In this document: positions 8,772 to 20,429 of the stretch, in pieces
Layout of the letters: the number at the start of each line of letters is the position of its first letter
Position numbering within the stretch: the stretch's first letter is position 1
Source: Euphorbia lathyris
Lineage: Eukaryota > Streptophyta > Magnoliopsida > Malpighiales > Euphorbiaceae
Direction: 5' to 3'
NCBI RefSeq assembly: GCF_963576675.1
Contig: NC_088916.1
Coordinates: 8,633,001 to 8,697,000, forward strand
Length of the DNA: 64,000 nucleotides
Notes under the pieces: generated by a model
Seen by the model: only the letters and a program-made list of their open reading frames with translations
Database searches by the model: none
What the model was told of the DNA's origin: nothing
Made by a program: the position numbers and the translations under genes

Positions 8772-11700
8772 ATGACCAATACATCGGCAACATCAAACAC
8801 AAACACAAACACCGTAAACACCGCCAATTCCAACAATGAAAACCCCAGAACCGAAACACATACAATAACTCACCCTTCCTTTACCGTATCCAATATCTCC
8901 ACCTTCATCAAAATCACCCTGGATGTTGAAAAAGGCCATTATCTAACCTGGGCCGCCTTATTCAAACTCCATGTCACAGCTTTCCAAGTCTTAGACCACA
9001 TTCTTCCGTCACCTGAAAACGATTCTGACAACTCCCTTCAAACCACAAATCCCCAACTCTGGTCCCGTATTGATGTCGTGGTTCTTCAATATCTCCCTTG
9101 ATCTGCTTCACACAATAATTGAAGCTGATTCTTCCGCAGCCATAGCCTGGAGCTGTCTTCAAGATATTTTTTCTGACAATAAAAATTCTAGTGCCTTGTT
9201 TCTCCAACAAGAGTTTTCTAAAATTAAGCTCGAGGACTTCTCTGATATTTCATCCTACTGTCAACATCTAAAATCACTATCTGACCAACTCACAAATGTC
9301 GACTGCCCGGTTACCAATGACCAAATGGTCCTTCAACTCATCTCGGGTCTTGCTGATGCATATGACACCGTTGGCACCCAACTTCGCCATGGTGATCCGC
9401 TCCCACCCTTTTATAAAGCTAGGTCAATGTTGATTCTTGAAGAAACTGCCTGTTCCCGGAAAACCAGCAGCGCCGCGGATCCTGTCGCACTTACGGCCTC
9501 CTCCACCGTCGACCTCGTCAACTCGTCTTCCAATCTTCCTCCTGTGCGTCAGGTGCATCATCGATCCGGAACCGACGGGCGCGGTGGCAGACATGGATGT
9601 CGCGAGTACCGCGGCAGAGGGGGACGACACCACTATAGGCCGGTGGGGTATTCGCCATATCGTCCCGCGATTCCTCCTCCGTGGGCGTATACGCAACCAT
9701 GGGGACAGTCCCTGCCATGGGCGACTCCACCATGCCAATTCCCTACAAATGGTTGGCAACCACAGTACTCTTCTGGCAGACAATCTCCTCAACCGGGAAT
9801 TCTTGGTCCTCGCCCCGGCAGCCAACAAGCTCATATTAATATGGCACCACAACCATATATGCCAACTGATATTGTAGAAGCTATGCACACAATGACTATT
9901 TCACCACCTCCTGATCAATGGCACATGGATACAGGAGCCACCGCTCATATGACGGCTAATCAAGGTACACTCACTTTTTATTTTAATTCGAGCTTCAATG
10001 ATAATATTATAGTCGGTAATGGTCACTGTGTTCCTATTTGTGGATCTAGTTATGCTCGTTTATCTTCCAAAAATCAACCTTTGCATTTAAATAATGTATT
10101 GCATGCACCTAAACTAATCAAAAACCTTATTTATGTCCGTCAATTCACCAAAGATAACAAAGTTTCTGTTGAATTTGACCCATTCGGTTTTTCTGTGAAG
10201 GATTTACAGACGGGTACACATATCATGAGATGTAATAGTACCGGAGACCTCTATCCTATCATGTCGAGTCAGTCCACACCATACTCCTCTCCGTCCGTCT
10301 TTACCGCATTGTCGTCTGATGTCTGGCACAACCGTTTAGGCCATCCCGGGCTTCCCATCATGAACGCCCTCTTGAATAAGAATTTGATTTCATGTAATAG
10401 GAATAAAAGTGTTTCTATTTGCTCTTCTTGTGTAAATGGAAAACAAGTTAAATTACCCTTTCACTCTTCTCCTAATTTTGCATATATGCCTTTTGATTTA
10501 ATTCACAGTGATATTTGGACATCTCCTATTTTGAGTTCTAGCGGTCATCATGTGTTGTTCCTTGACAATTACACTAATTTTCTGTGGACATTTCCGTTAG
10601 CTCATAAATCTCAAGTCTATTCTGTCTTTCTTCAATTCTGTTCCCTTGTTCGCACTTAGTTTGAGCATGATATTAAAGTATTTCAATGCGATAATGGGGG
10701 TGAATTTAATAATAACTCTTTTCGTCAATTCTGTAACACTAATGGGATGCAATTTCAGTTTTCATGTCCATACACCTCACCTCAAAATGGCAAATCCGAA
10801 CAAACCATCAGAACTGTTATGAATCATGCCTCAATTCTGTTTCACTTTTGGCATCATGCACTTGAACTTACAACTTATCTTCTTAATATATATCCCCACA
10901 AAATTCTTCATTACCAATCACCCACAAAAATTCTATATCAACGAGATCCCACATACACGCACCTACGGGTCTTCGGATGTCTCTGTTTTCCCCTAATTCC
11001 ATCAACCTCTCACCACAAACTTCAAGCCTGCTCTTCTACTTGTGTCTTCCTCGGTTATCCCTCAAACCACAGAGGTTATAAGTGCTACGATCTTTCTACT
11101 CACAAAATTATCGTATCCCGTCACGTTATTTTTAATGAACACATCTACCCCTTTGCGCCCAGTTCGACTCCTAACGAGTCCAGCGCGCTCTGCCCTAACG
11201 CATTAGTCGAGTCTGCCCATTTACCCAACCCTCCTGTCGAGTCGTCTCTTGTCCGTCTCGTCGCGTCTTCACATGCACATCCCGTCGAGACCCCTACCCA
11301 TCTCGTCGAGGCCCCTACCCATCTCGTCGAGTCCCCTAATTGTCTCGTCGAGTCCTTTACACATCTCGTCGAGTCCCCTGTCCATCTCGTCGAGTCTCCT
11401 GTCCGTCTCGTCAAGTCTCCTGCCTGTCTCGTCGAGTCTCCTGTCCGTCTCGTCGAGTCTTCTGCCCGTCTCGTCGAGTCCCTTGTCTGTCTCGTCGAGT
11501 CTACTGCGTCCCCATCAAGTGTTGGGTCCTCGTTCCGTTCCGTCTCCTCCAATTCATCATTAACCCCTCAAACTACTACTAGCTCACATTCACATACCAC
11601 ATCAGCTAGCCTGCCCGATACTCTCCCCATTCCTAACACACACACCATGACCACCCGAGCCCAACACGACATTCACAAACCACGTCGAATGCTTAACCTC

Positions 11701-11784
11701 ACTGTTTCTGCATCCTCCGCCATCTCCCCACTTCCTAAAACACCAATCCTAGCCTTATGTGATCCAAATTGGACACAGCCATGA
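8772..11784 (+). pseudogene. Nested copia gag-protease-integrase
   Basis: Starts at an ATG in good context (CCACCATGACC). The gag N-terminus shifts frame near 9070-9101. The rest continues in the 9070-10659 frame with a copia gag region (QEFSKIKLEDFSDISSYCQHL), a Gly/Arg-rich stretch, protease MDTGATAHMT, the pre-integrase HNRLGHPG with a CSSC zinc pair, and integrase Asp motifs (IHSDIW, QCDNGGEF). A TAG at 10657-10659 is in phase with the following frame (10747-11784), which carries SPQNGKSEQT with the catalytic Glu. The frame ends at 11784 by a shift where RT should start. I see no CCHC knuckle. Dead by at least three lesions. Confidence 0.85.
11278..11508 (+). repeat. In-frame 21-bp minisatellite (11 units) between integrase and RT
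   Basis: Eleven consecutive 21-bp units with core CTCGTCGAGTC encode heptapeptides of the form (H/R/C)LVESPx. Because 21 is a multiple of 3, all frames on both strands stay open across it, which produces spurious overlapping frames. It lies in the copia linker between integrase and RT. Confidence 0.92.
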
Positions 11785-13279
11785 CTGACGAATTTGAAGC
11801 TCTAATTGAAAATAAGACGTGGGTCCTAGTACCCCGTCCTAAGTTTGCTAATGTTATTCGTAGTTGGTGGATTTTCAGGAACAAAACAAAGGTAGATGGA
11901 TCCTTTGAGAGGTATAAAGCAGGCTAGTTGGGAATGGGTCAGGACAGATGTCAGGTATTGATTGTGGTGAGACGTTCAGTACCGTTGTCAAACCAGCAAC
12001 TATCCGAGCAGTTCTCAGTATTGCATTATCCAGGAATTGGAAAATTCGACAACTAGATGTTAAAAATGCATTTTTGCATGGGAATTTGAATGAGACAGTC
12101 TACATGCACCAGCCATTGGGCTTCCGTGATCCTTAATATCCTGATCATGTCTGTCTGCTGAAAAAGTCATTGTATGGGCTGAAACAGGTGCCTAGAGCTT
12201 GGTACCATTGTTTTGCCACATTTGTCACTACAGTGGGCTTCATTAACAGTGTATCTGATCATTCTTTATTCATCTATCAGCACGGTTCAGATACTGCCTA
12301 TATACTGCTTTATGTCGACGACATTGTTCTTGTCAATTCGTCCGACCGACTTCGGGATTCTATTCTCTCCAAACTGAATTCTGAATTCGCAATGAAGGAT
12401 CTGGGGCCACTACACTACTTCTTGGGGATCTCAGTCACTCATTCACAGGGTTCCCTATTTCTATCTCAGAAGAAATATGCAACGAAAATTCTCGCCAAAG
12501 CTGGATTGGCAAATTGCAACCCTGCCTCCACATCTGTCGACACCAAGCAAAAGCTTAGTGTCTCTTCTGGCTCCACTTATTCCAACCCTACAGAATACAG
12601 ACAGTTAGCAGGTGCTCTTCAATACCTCACTCTCACTAGACCCGACATATCATATGTTGTACAACAGATCTGTCTGTTCATGCACGATCCTAAAACCTCT
12701 CACATAGACGCTCTCGAACGTATCCTTCGGTACGTTCAAGGTACTCTTGATTTCGGTCTCACTCTCCTTGCATCTTCTCCGGGTCAATTAACATCCTATA
12801 CTGATGCGGACTGGGCCGGTTGTCCGGATACTCGGCGCTCGATGTCGGGCTACTGTGTATTTCTTGGGGACAGCCTCATCTCTTGGTCAGCCAAACGGCA
12901 GCCCACTGTCTCCCGCTCCAGTGCCGAAGCAGAATACCACGGTGTTGCTAATGTAGTATCCGAAACATGCTGGATTCGGAATCTACTTCTTGAACTTGGT
13001 TGCCCAATTCAGAAATCTGCTATTGTATACTGTGACAATGTCAGCACCATCTATCTCACTGGTAATCCTGTTCACCATCACCGTACGAAGCATGTCGAGA
13101 TGGACATTCATTTTGTCCGTGAACGGTTTGCGAAAGGCGAGGTTCGTGTACTTCACGTTCCATCTCGATATCAAATCGCTGACATCTTCACCAAAGGCTT
13201 ACCCACACCTCTATTCGAAGATTTCAGGAATAGTCTCAATGTTCGGCCTCCGAACCTTTCGACTACAGGGGTGTATTAG
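11785..13279 (+). pseudogene. Nested copia reverse transcriptase and RNase H
   Basis: The RT start is out of frame with integrase and has stops near 11925. From 11948 the frame [27 protein letters not shown] at 12134-12136 (in phase), KKSLYGLKQVPRAWY, YVDDIVLV and KDLGPLHYFLGI is a standard copia RT. RNase H follows (YTDADWAG, SSAEAEYH, YCDNVSTIYL, RTKHVEMDIHF, ADIFTKGL) and ends six codons into the 3' LTR region (TTGVY). All RT/RNase H catalytic residues that I can see are present, so the damage is stops and frameshifts. Confidence 0.87.
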
Positions 13280-13441
13280 ACATATTTACTATTTAGTCCT
13301 TTATCTATTTGTATAAAATAGTTAGTTCCCTATTTCTAGCCTAGAGTCTAGATTCAGTCATTCAGTTAGATACAAACTGTAAACTGTATATATACTACTT
13401 GATACATCAATAACAAGCTCTGAACAATTCAAATTGTTACA
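13274..13441 (+). repeat. 3' LTR of nested copia element (168 bp)
   Basis: Same length as the 5' LTR, followed by the GTAAG duplication and then the continuation of the LINE. Confidence 0.92.
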
Positions 13442-13446
13442 GTAAG

Positions 13447-14677
13447 GCAACACTATCTAATGTTTGGGTTATTGTTGGATTGTTTGATTTCTATGGCATT
13501 GTCTCGGGTCAGATTGTGAACTGGCATAAGTCTGAATTGTATTTTGGGAAGCATATCAGTCCACACCATATAGGTCGCCTTGCACAGACCACTGGCATTA
13601 GGATTGGCCAACTTCCGTTCCATTATTTGTGGGAGCACCACGAGCTTCTTACCTCAGCGACATTGCTGATAAAGTCACTGGTATGTTCTCAAAATGGAAG
13701 GGAAATGCGATGTCTATGGCCGGACGACTGACTTTAATAAAGGCGGTGATCACTGGTTCTTTAACACACTCATTGATAGTTTATAAATGGTTGTCGAGCC
13801 TGCTAAACCATTTAAATAGAAGTATTAGGAACTTCATTTGGTCGGGTTCAATTATAGGATGGAAATTTTCTAACTCCACCTTGGACGAAATGCCTATCTT
13901 CGATTAAAGAGGAGGGCCTAGGGATCAAGCGTCTGGACGTCTTAAATTTGGAACTCACTGGGAAGATTGCTTGAGGTCTCATATCTGACAATTCACTATC
14001 TTATAGGCTCCTATATGCTCTCGATTTCTAAACTTGACATGCATTCACAGAACGATGCACTTAAGGTCCTCAGTTTAGCATTCGATAAAACAAGCTTACA
14101 AACTCGTCCGCCAGAATTGCAAATGGCAGCTCGGGGAATGATCAGGTTTATTCTTTTGGACGTCGGAATGGCTCATTCCAACAGTAGCGGATCGGCTTGA
14201 AATCCTTCTTCCTGATTTTCGAACGAACGGTACTTGGGATTTTCTACCTGCTCTCCCGTATGAGGTTGAGTTAGCCATGCAGTCTCTTCGTGGTAGTGGG
14301 GATTTAGTTGATGTTTGCTTTTGGTGTTCGACAACCGATGATCGTTTCTCTGTTGCCTTATTTTATCTTTGGTTACTGCAACCTATGGTTGTTCATCCTA
14401 TCAGTTTAATTTGGCAATCATATATTCCCCTCTCGCATTCTTTCATTTGCTGGCGAGCCTTTAGGGGTTCCATTCCGACACATGACCTTTTGCAAGCACG
14501 AGGTTTGCCCATGGTCTCCGGTTGTTGTTTCTGCCAGAGACAGGTGGAGTCTATTGATCATATTATGGTAGAATATGCTTTTCCTTATCAAATCTGGAAG
14601 AGCATTTCCGCTTTGTTTGGTCGTCGTTTGACTATGGTGCATAGCCTTCAAGAGATCCTACTTCAGGCCATCAGTTT
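13447..14677 (+). pseudogene. LINE copy A, middle part: RT thumb and zf-RVT domain
   Basis: Resumes exactly where the LINE was cut (ATLSNVWVIVGLFDFYGIVSG). It has LINE motifs NWHKSELYFG and several frames, then a zinc-binding zf-RVT region (FSVALFYLWLL, HSFICWRAFRGSIPTHDLL, CCFCQRQVESIDHIMVEYAFPYQIW). At least three frame changes are present. Interrupted at 14681 by a CACTA element; the last piece is at 17403. Confidence 0.82.
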
Positions 14678-15018
14678 CCACACTACAAGAAAAACGCTGA
14701 TCTGCTACGGAAAATTTAGTAGCAGAATAACAACATTCCGTAGCAGATGACGGTCAGCTACGGATCTCCTACAAACACAAATCTGTAGTAGAACGTCTCG
14801 TAGGTGATGATTTCCTACAGAAATTACGTTCTGTAGGAGAACTCTCCTACAGAAAGTCACCTACGGATTGTTGTCGGAGACATTCCTACAGACATTTTGC
14901 TACTAATATTCCGTAGGTGATTCTCTTACAGAATCACCTACAAATGTTGTAAGAGATTTTATCCATCTTTTTGCAAAATGTATTAATAAAACTAATTTTG
15001 GATTGAATGGAACTCTAT

Positions 15019-15041
15019 CTATATATATATATATATATATA
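15019..15041. repeat. (AT)n microsatellite
   Basis: About 11 TA dinucleotides, just inside the subterminal repeat region of the CACTA element. Confidence 0.85.
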
Positions 15042-15824
15042 CATGAAAATTCTGAAGTTGAAACTCAGAATTCAAAGAATCGCAATTCTTTATAATGAAT
15101 CAGATTGGCTTGTCCAGTGAGTGTACTAGAACATGGTTATGTATTGTCCTGGGGGGATTCATGAGAAGAAAGTAATGATAACTTAATTGACACTAGAACT
15201 TGCATTAAAGAGGGAAAAGAATAACTAAGATAATTCTTTCTGTACCAGTTAATACTAATATGCTAAAGAACTTTGTCAAAAGTATCATGAACAATATAAT
15301 TATATGGCAAGAGAAGTAGCAACAAGATTCCCGAAAGTAACATGAACAGATACTTCTCACACAAAATTGTCCCACGACCTAAAAATCCAAATTCTATTGT
15401 CAAAATAACTGAACGCGTTTGCTATACGTCAAATGCAACCCAAATAGAATCCCTGACCATCTCAAGTGTATGTTTGTGTCTCGTTGTCAAAGCTTTTATG
15501 CTGTCTAGAGGCTTCAACCACCCTAATTAACCTGAAATTCATTTAATAGACTTTCATTAAGAAATATCCTTCGAAGTCTCAAAAACTCAAAATCAACAAC
15601 TCAATAGATACAATAGACCAAAAAATGTGAACAACTAAACACCTTGAGCTAGTAAATCACTTTGGACAACCATCATAATTTTTTCAAGCCCAATCATAAC
15701 TACCTTTACTCTTTAAACAATAGGCAACCATATAATCAATTAGTTGATGCTCATACCTGAAACTTCATACATACTAACAGAAAATTTTATCAGTTAAAAA
15801 CGCAACATAGGACATATTGCATAC

Positions 15825-16250
15825 CAATTTGAATGGTCTTCAAACTTGTCCTTCCACTTCTCTTCATATACCTCATGGAATAAGTCCTTAAACCTGTGAA
15901 GACACTACATGTAAATATAGTTGTGCAATTCTTCTCACATTTAGACCCATCGTTGCAGAACAGAGCAGAGTGATATTAGGATAGAAATATTTGCTTTCTC
16001 AATTAATCAATCAGATTTTAATATAGGAGGATATATCAACAAGATTACAAGCCAACAACTAAATATAAAACTTAAATTAGGAAAAAAAATCAACTCCAGA
16101 AAAAGCTTTATACCTGCTTCACTAAACCAGTAATATGCTGCAAATCACCAGCTGCGCCAGTAGTCACCTCAGGCTTACGACCAATTCCACCAACTGTTCT
16201 TGCAAAATGTTGCTGCTGCCTAGAATCACGGTAGGATCATCTGAAGGAAT
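15825..16250 (-). pseudogene. Possible spliced gene remnant inside the CACTA element
   Basis: On the minus strand a 69-nt open exon (15893-15825, encoding FKDLFHEVYEEKWKDKFEDH) is bounded by an acceptor TTCACAG and a donor GTATGC. Further upstream an open stretch ending near 16112 (GGIGRKPEVTTGAAGDLQHI) meets a donor-like GTATAAAG. The first piece resembles the charged region in CACTA-associated plant transposase proteins, but it is too short to be sure. It could instead be a captured host exon. Nothing longer is intact. Confidence 0.35.
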
Positions 16251-16679
16251 AAGCAAAAAAAAAATGAAAATATCATCTCTGCCATATGTAAATTACCTTC
16301 AACACATCGATAACTTCAAGAATGGTGCAAGAGAAGCTCTCGAACTGAATACCGAAGAGAATGGAAAAAAATGGTGCGAGATAACCCTTCAAATAGGTTA
16401 TCAGACTTGATGGCTATCAATCTAACGGCAAAGAGAAGAGAACTTGATGGTGGAACTATGGTGAATAGAACAGAAGATCGGCTGTTTATAGGGTGGCCGG
16501 TGTTCGTCGGACTGAAGAAGTGAGGAAGTGAAGAAGCGGTTGTGGTAAGAAGGGAGAGGTGGCGGCTGCGGGAAGAAGCAAGAGATGAGTGTCACATTGT
16601 TAAACACTAGGGTTAGATATAATAGTTTATATATAAAATATTAAAATTATTTTTATAAAATAAAATGCAGGCATAATAC

Positions 16680-17020
16680 CTTGTAGCTCCTTAAACTAAG
16701 GTTTAAAAATAAATTAGATCCTTAAACTATTAAAATAATCAATCAAGTCCTTTAACTAACAAAAAAATCATCAATTGAGTACTCATTCTAAACAAAAATT
16801 ATCAATTGAGGCCTCATCGAAAATCATTCGGTTGAACAATTTCAAACACTCTTGCCCAAACCCATTTTGAACCAACACAGATATTACTACTGTCTATATC
16901 AAATACTCACAATTTTTTAAGGATCAAATTTGGACTCAATTGATGATTTTTACTTAATTTAGGAATCTCATTGGTAATTTTAACAGTTTAGGGTCTTAAT
17001 TGACTTTAAAACTTTCTTTT
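16680..17020. mobile_element. MITE-like inverted repeat nested in the CACTA element
   Basis: The left arm (about 16690-16800, with CCTTAAACTATTAAAAT and ATCAATTGAGT) is the imperfect inverse of the right arm (about 16920-17015, with ACTCAATTGATGATTTTTA and AACAGTTTAGGG). No coding capacity; exact ends not determined. Confidence 0.5.
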
Positions 17021-17402
17021 AAATTATTTTTATTGTGTCGATTTCATATCATGTTAACGAGTCATATGTAATTTTATCACCACTAATCTTTATTTCAAAT
17101 TTAGAAAAAGTTTGATAAAAATGTGAAATAAATATATAAAGTATATTATTATTATCATTATTTAACTCCTATGAATAAATATGTAGGAGAAACAATAAAT
17201 TTGTAGGAGACTGTAGATGAGTTATGGAGGGAATCTTCCCTCCAAAAATCTCCTACAACATTTTTCGTTCTGTAGGAGACTCCGAAGGAAATCTCCTACA
17301 TAACGCGTTTGTAGGAGAAAGTGTAGCAATTTCTTATATTTCCTACGGATATACATTCTGTAGCAGATTTCCGTAGCAGATCAATGTTTTTCTATAGTGC
17401 CA

Positions 17403-17590
17403 GTTCAGCTCGCAGATTCTAGCTTTAATTTGTGGGGTAGTGCCATTGTACATGGGGTTTGGGTCATCTGGCGGGCACGGAATGGGAATTTATTTAACAA
17501 TGTGGTCCCGAATATTCATATGTCTCTTCGGTTACTTTGGAATCAAATCCGCAGTTCTGATATGATAGGTTGTTACCGTAATTCTTGACA
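17403..17590 (+). pseudogene. LINE copy A, 3' part (start of RNase H)
   Basis: Directly continues the LINE after the CACTA target duplication. The translation VHGVWVIWRARNGNLFNN is typical of the segment between zf-RVT and RNase H of plant LINEs. The remaining RNase H is not readable here. Confidence 0.7.
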
Positions 17591-18424
17591 ATTGATCCTT
17601 GGCTAATCTTCCAGTCACGTGAAAACTACAATAGACGTCAAAAGGGGTGTGAGTTCCGGCGAACCCTCTCTGATGTTAAAGTTAGTGATATTACGGAATA
17701 TCGAGCTAACATAATTATAGAAATAGAATTCTTATAACTGAAAATGAGATACTTGGGATTTTGGAATGCATATGCTATTTATAGATAATTTGAGATGCAT
17801 TTAAGACACGTGGAAGCTCATGATAGGCCCTAGGATCCTATCTTTGTGTGCCAATGTATTTCTGAAAGTGAGGAGCTTGTGTTTGGAATCCAGCGCGTTG
17901 ATTGATCCACGTGTCTGTAAACACTCTTCCGAATATGGCCTTCATCGATATTAAGATGTCCGAAACTTTGACTTTGGTCAATCTTGAACGGGCCAAGGTC
18001 ATCTGAGGTATTCGGGTCATGATATCGCTTTCTAATAAAAGCCAGATGACTTAATACCATATAAGATGTCCCCTAGTTAAATTATGAAGCTCTTTTAGGT
18101 TTTCCGTGAATGACATGCGGAGTGTTCCTTTTGCACAAATAACGTCATCGTCATCATTACAGAGCCGTCATATTTAAAGACTCATAATAATGACAGACGT
18201 GTTTGCTTATATTCCCAAGATAGATGTTTGAGCTGCTTATGCCTTTGATCTTATAAATCATTCCCATTCTCCAAGAGCTCGTCTTTTCCGATCAAGGACT
18301 TAATATCTCAATTTGAAATATTAAAACCTTAATGTGTTAAAAAAAATACATTATTTAATATACACATTTAAAAGATTAAAGGGTGAATCAATAAAATATA
18401 AATTTAATAAAAACTTAAATATTT
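17591..18424. other. No gene seen; tail of segment A after the LINE
   Basis: AT-rich and collinear with copy B (54560-55970). Contains GGCCCTAGGATCC and a run of ACGTG/CACGTG words (17620, 17810, 17909) but no supported frame. Confidence 0.6.
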
Positions 18425-18940
18425 TTAACACTTATAGCTAGGAACAATTTTATCCTAATGTCTAAAATGATGCAACTTTACTTCTAATTGCAGCCAAGAG
18501 CAATTTTACTTCTAATATTAGCAAGTTGAGTTATTATGAAACACAAATATTTTATTTTTCTTATTGTGCACCAATTGCATATCAGTTGGTTCTGAAAAAA
18601 GATTTTATATTTTTTGTGATTTAATAATAAATTGAAGATTAATATTTATAAATTCAATAAAATATTTGAATTTTTTGCCCCAACTTGTACAAAAGGCATT
18701 ATATTTTTTTTATTCACGTCTAACTATATGTTTGTATCTGTTACTAATTAGTGATAAAACACACTCATGTAAAGTGTAGATGATAAGATTCATGATCGAG
18801 AAGCAAGTTTGATGAATTATAGCTTAAATTGACCCAACTTATCAACGTGAGGGATAAAGTTACTCTTGCCTGCCAATAGGTAGAGATAAAATTGCTTTTG
18901 ACTCCCAATGTTAGGACTAAAATTATAAAGCTTTCAAGTG
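18425..18940 (-). mobile_element. Degenerate MITE, same family as 49610-50187
   Basis: Reverse-oriented relative to the Helitron-borne copy. It keeps the internal landmarks (TAAGATTCATGAT, the CAAGTTTGATGAATTA block, the CACATATATTTTT-type AT core) and partial inverted arms with the phrase AGCAATTTTA. Present at the equivalent place in copy B. Confidence 0.65.
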
Positions 18941-19416
18941 TCAGAGATATTAATCATCAAGGTGCAAATTAATTAAGAAATTATAATTTTGTACCAGTTA
19001 CAACTCTTTAAGAAAAAAAATACTTAAAATATTAATAAAATATACTGGTGATTTTCAACAAAATATAAATACTGCCACTTAGAAGAACTCGCACACCAAA
19101 ACAAGCAGCTCTAAAAGTTTGAATCCAAGAGGTTTTGAGGGTGTGTCTTTCAAGTGTTAGAGATATTAATCATCAAGATGCCAATTAATAAATTATAGCA
19201 TCAGATTCTTTAAGATAAAAAATCCTTAGAATATCAATAAAGCACATGATGATTTTTAACCAAATATAAGTACTGCCACTTACAGGAACTGTCACACCTA
19301 AACAAGCAGCTCTAAAAGTTTGAATACAAGGTGCGGTTAATGGTTTTGAGGGTGGGATGACATATAAAGAGAGTTTAGGAATCTGAGATATCTACTCTCC
19401 ATCTAAGATATGAAAT

Positions 19417-20412
19417 ATGGAAGCTGAGATATCTCCGTTGTTGATGGATGCGGTTGTGATTAGGGTACTGCAACTCCTGATTGGTAAATCAACATCTCTG
19501 GATAGTCATGAACTCATACAAAATTATTTTGGCAATAAAGTAACCTCCAGCAACTGCTTCTAGGTAAACCTTCCTACTTTTGCTTCTTGTATTTTATGTT
19601 TTAACCGGAGTTCTGAAGATCTATTGTGAAGGACAAATTTTTAAATTTTAGCTTCTTGACAGTTTGAGTGATTTTGAATATCTCAGTTCCAATTTAAAAA
19701 AAAAACACATTTTTTCTGATTTTGAATTAGAAGATTATATATATGTGTTTAAGTTGCAGTCCTTACTGGAAGTTCAATTTTGATTCACAAATCAGCATCT
19801 ATGTAAATCAACTGATAGTAATGTGCTTATACAAAATTATCTTTCACAATTAATAACCTGCAAATACTAGGTAAATTTTTGTACTTTTGTTTTCTTGTAT
19901 TTTATGTTTTAATGAGAATTCTAGAGATCTATTTTGAATGACAAAAATTTTAAGTGTTAGTGTGTCTATAGTTTATATGAGTTTGAACATCTGAGTTCCA
20001 ATTTAAAAAAAAAGGTCATTTTAAGTTTTAGGTTCCCTTTCTAATGTGTTTAATTTGATTTCTCTTTGTGAATGTGGAACTTACAGGAAGAGTAGGCTTG
20101 AGGGAGAGAGCAGAAGCAAACTTAGGCTTTGTTAGGATTCGGCCACAAACATTGTTCTAACATTTGTTAACACATGCTGCTGAAGAAAAAGCCGAGGCAG
20201 GTAACCTCGAGAAAATATTTTGCTTGATATCGTCTTTCAAAAAAGAAACCAAGCAAGGTTAGGTACTATGTTGATGTTGCTGCTGATGTACTGTCATTGC
20301 TTCAAAGCTTGGTAACTCCTTCATGTTCGAAATTGAGCTGCAACACAGAAGAGCAACTGTCTCTCGTCATTGGCCTTTCAGAAGTGATAAAATGTTGCTT
20401 TTTGGTTGCATA
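19417..20412 (+). pseudogene. Unrecognised gene-like exons in segment A
   Basis: An ATG at 19417 opens MEAEISPLLMDAVVIRVLQLL, closed by a donor-like GGTAAA. The equivalent frame is kept in copy B (56982). About 600 bp downstream an acceptor (CTTACAG, about 20086) opens a region with YVDVAADVLSLLQSLVTP (about 20269) containing stops in A. I do not recognise the protein. It may be two exons of a dead host gene or of an unannotated element. Conservation between copies only reflects duplication. Confidence 0.3.
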
Positions 20413-20429
20413 AAGTAAATAGTCCGAGT

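Larger units (their letters stand above)
8488..13441 (+). mobile_element. Complete Ty1/copia LTR retrotransposon nested in the LINE
   Basis: Two 168-bp LTRs (8488-8655, 13274-13441) are flanked by the 5-bp duplication GTAAG (8483-8487, 13442-13446). The uninterrupted target is present in copy B near 53325 (TTTTGTAAGGCAAC). The primer site TGGTATCAGAGA follows the 5' LTR directly and a purine-rich stretch (ACAGGGGTG) precedes the 3' LTR. The order gag, protease, integrase, RT, RNase H is plain Ty1/copia. Short LTRs suggest an Ale- or Ivana-like lineage, but I cannot settle which. LTRs start TA rather than the usual TG. Confidence 0.93.
14681..17399. mobile_element. Non-autonomous CACTA (En/Spm-type) DNA transposon
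   Basis: Begins CACTACAAGAAAAACG and ends with the inverse of CACTATAGAAAAACA, with about 32 bp of imperfect terminal inverted repeat that includes GATCTGCTACGGAAA. The 3-bp target duplication CCA (14678-14680, 17400-17402) and the empty site in copy B (near 54390) define the ends. Subterminal regions (14700-14960, 17170-17399) are packed with short words such as CCTACAGA and TGTAGGAGA in both orientations, as expected for CACTA transposase binding sites. No recognisable full transposase is present. Confidence 0.93.

Noticed and set aside
9424..9888. Frames antisense and out of phase to the copia gag region
   Set aside because: GC-richer coding sequence leaves shadow frames; the sense frame has the gag and protease motifs.
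11145..11563. Long overlapping frames on both strands across the 21-bp repeats
   Set aside because: A 21-bp unit keeps every frame open if one unit is open; these are by-products of the minisatellite, not genes.
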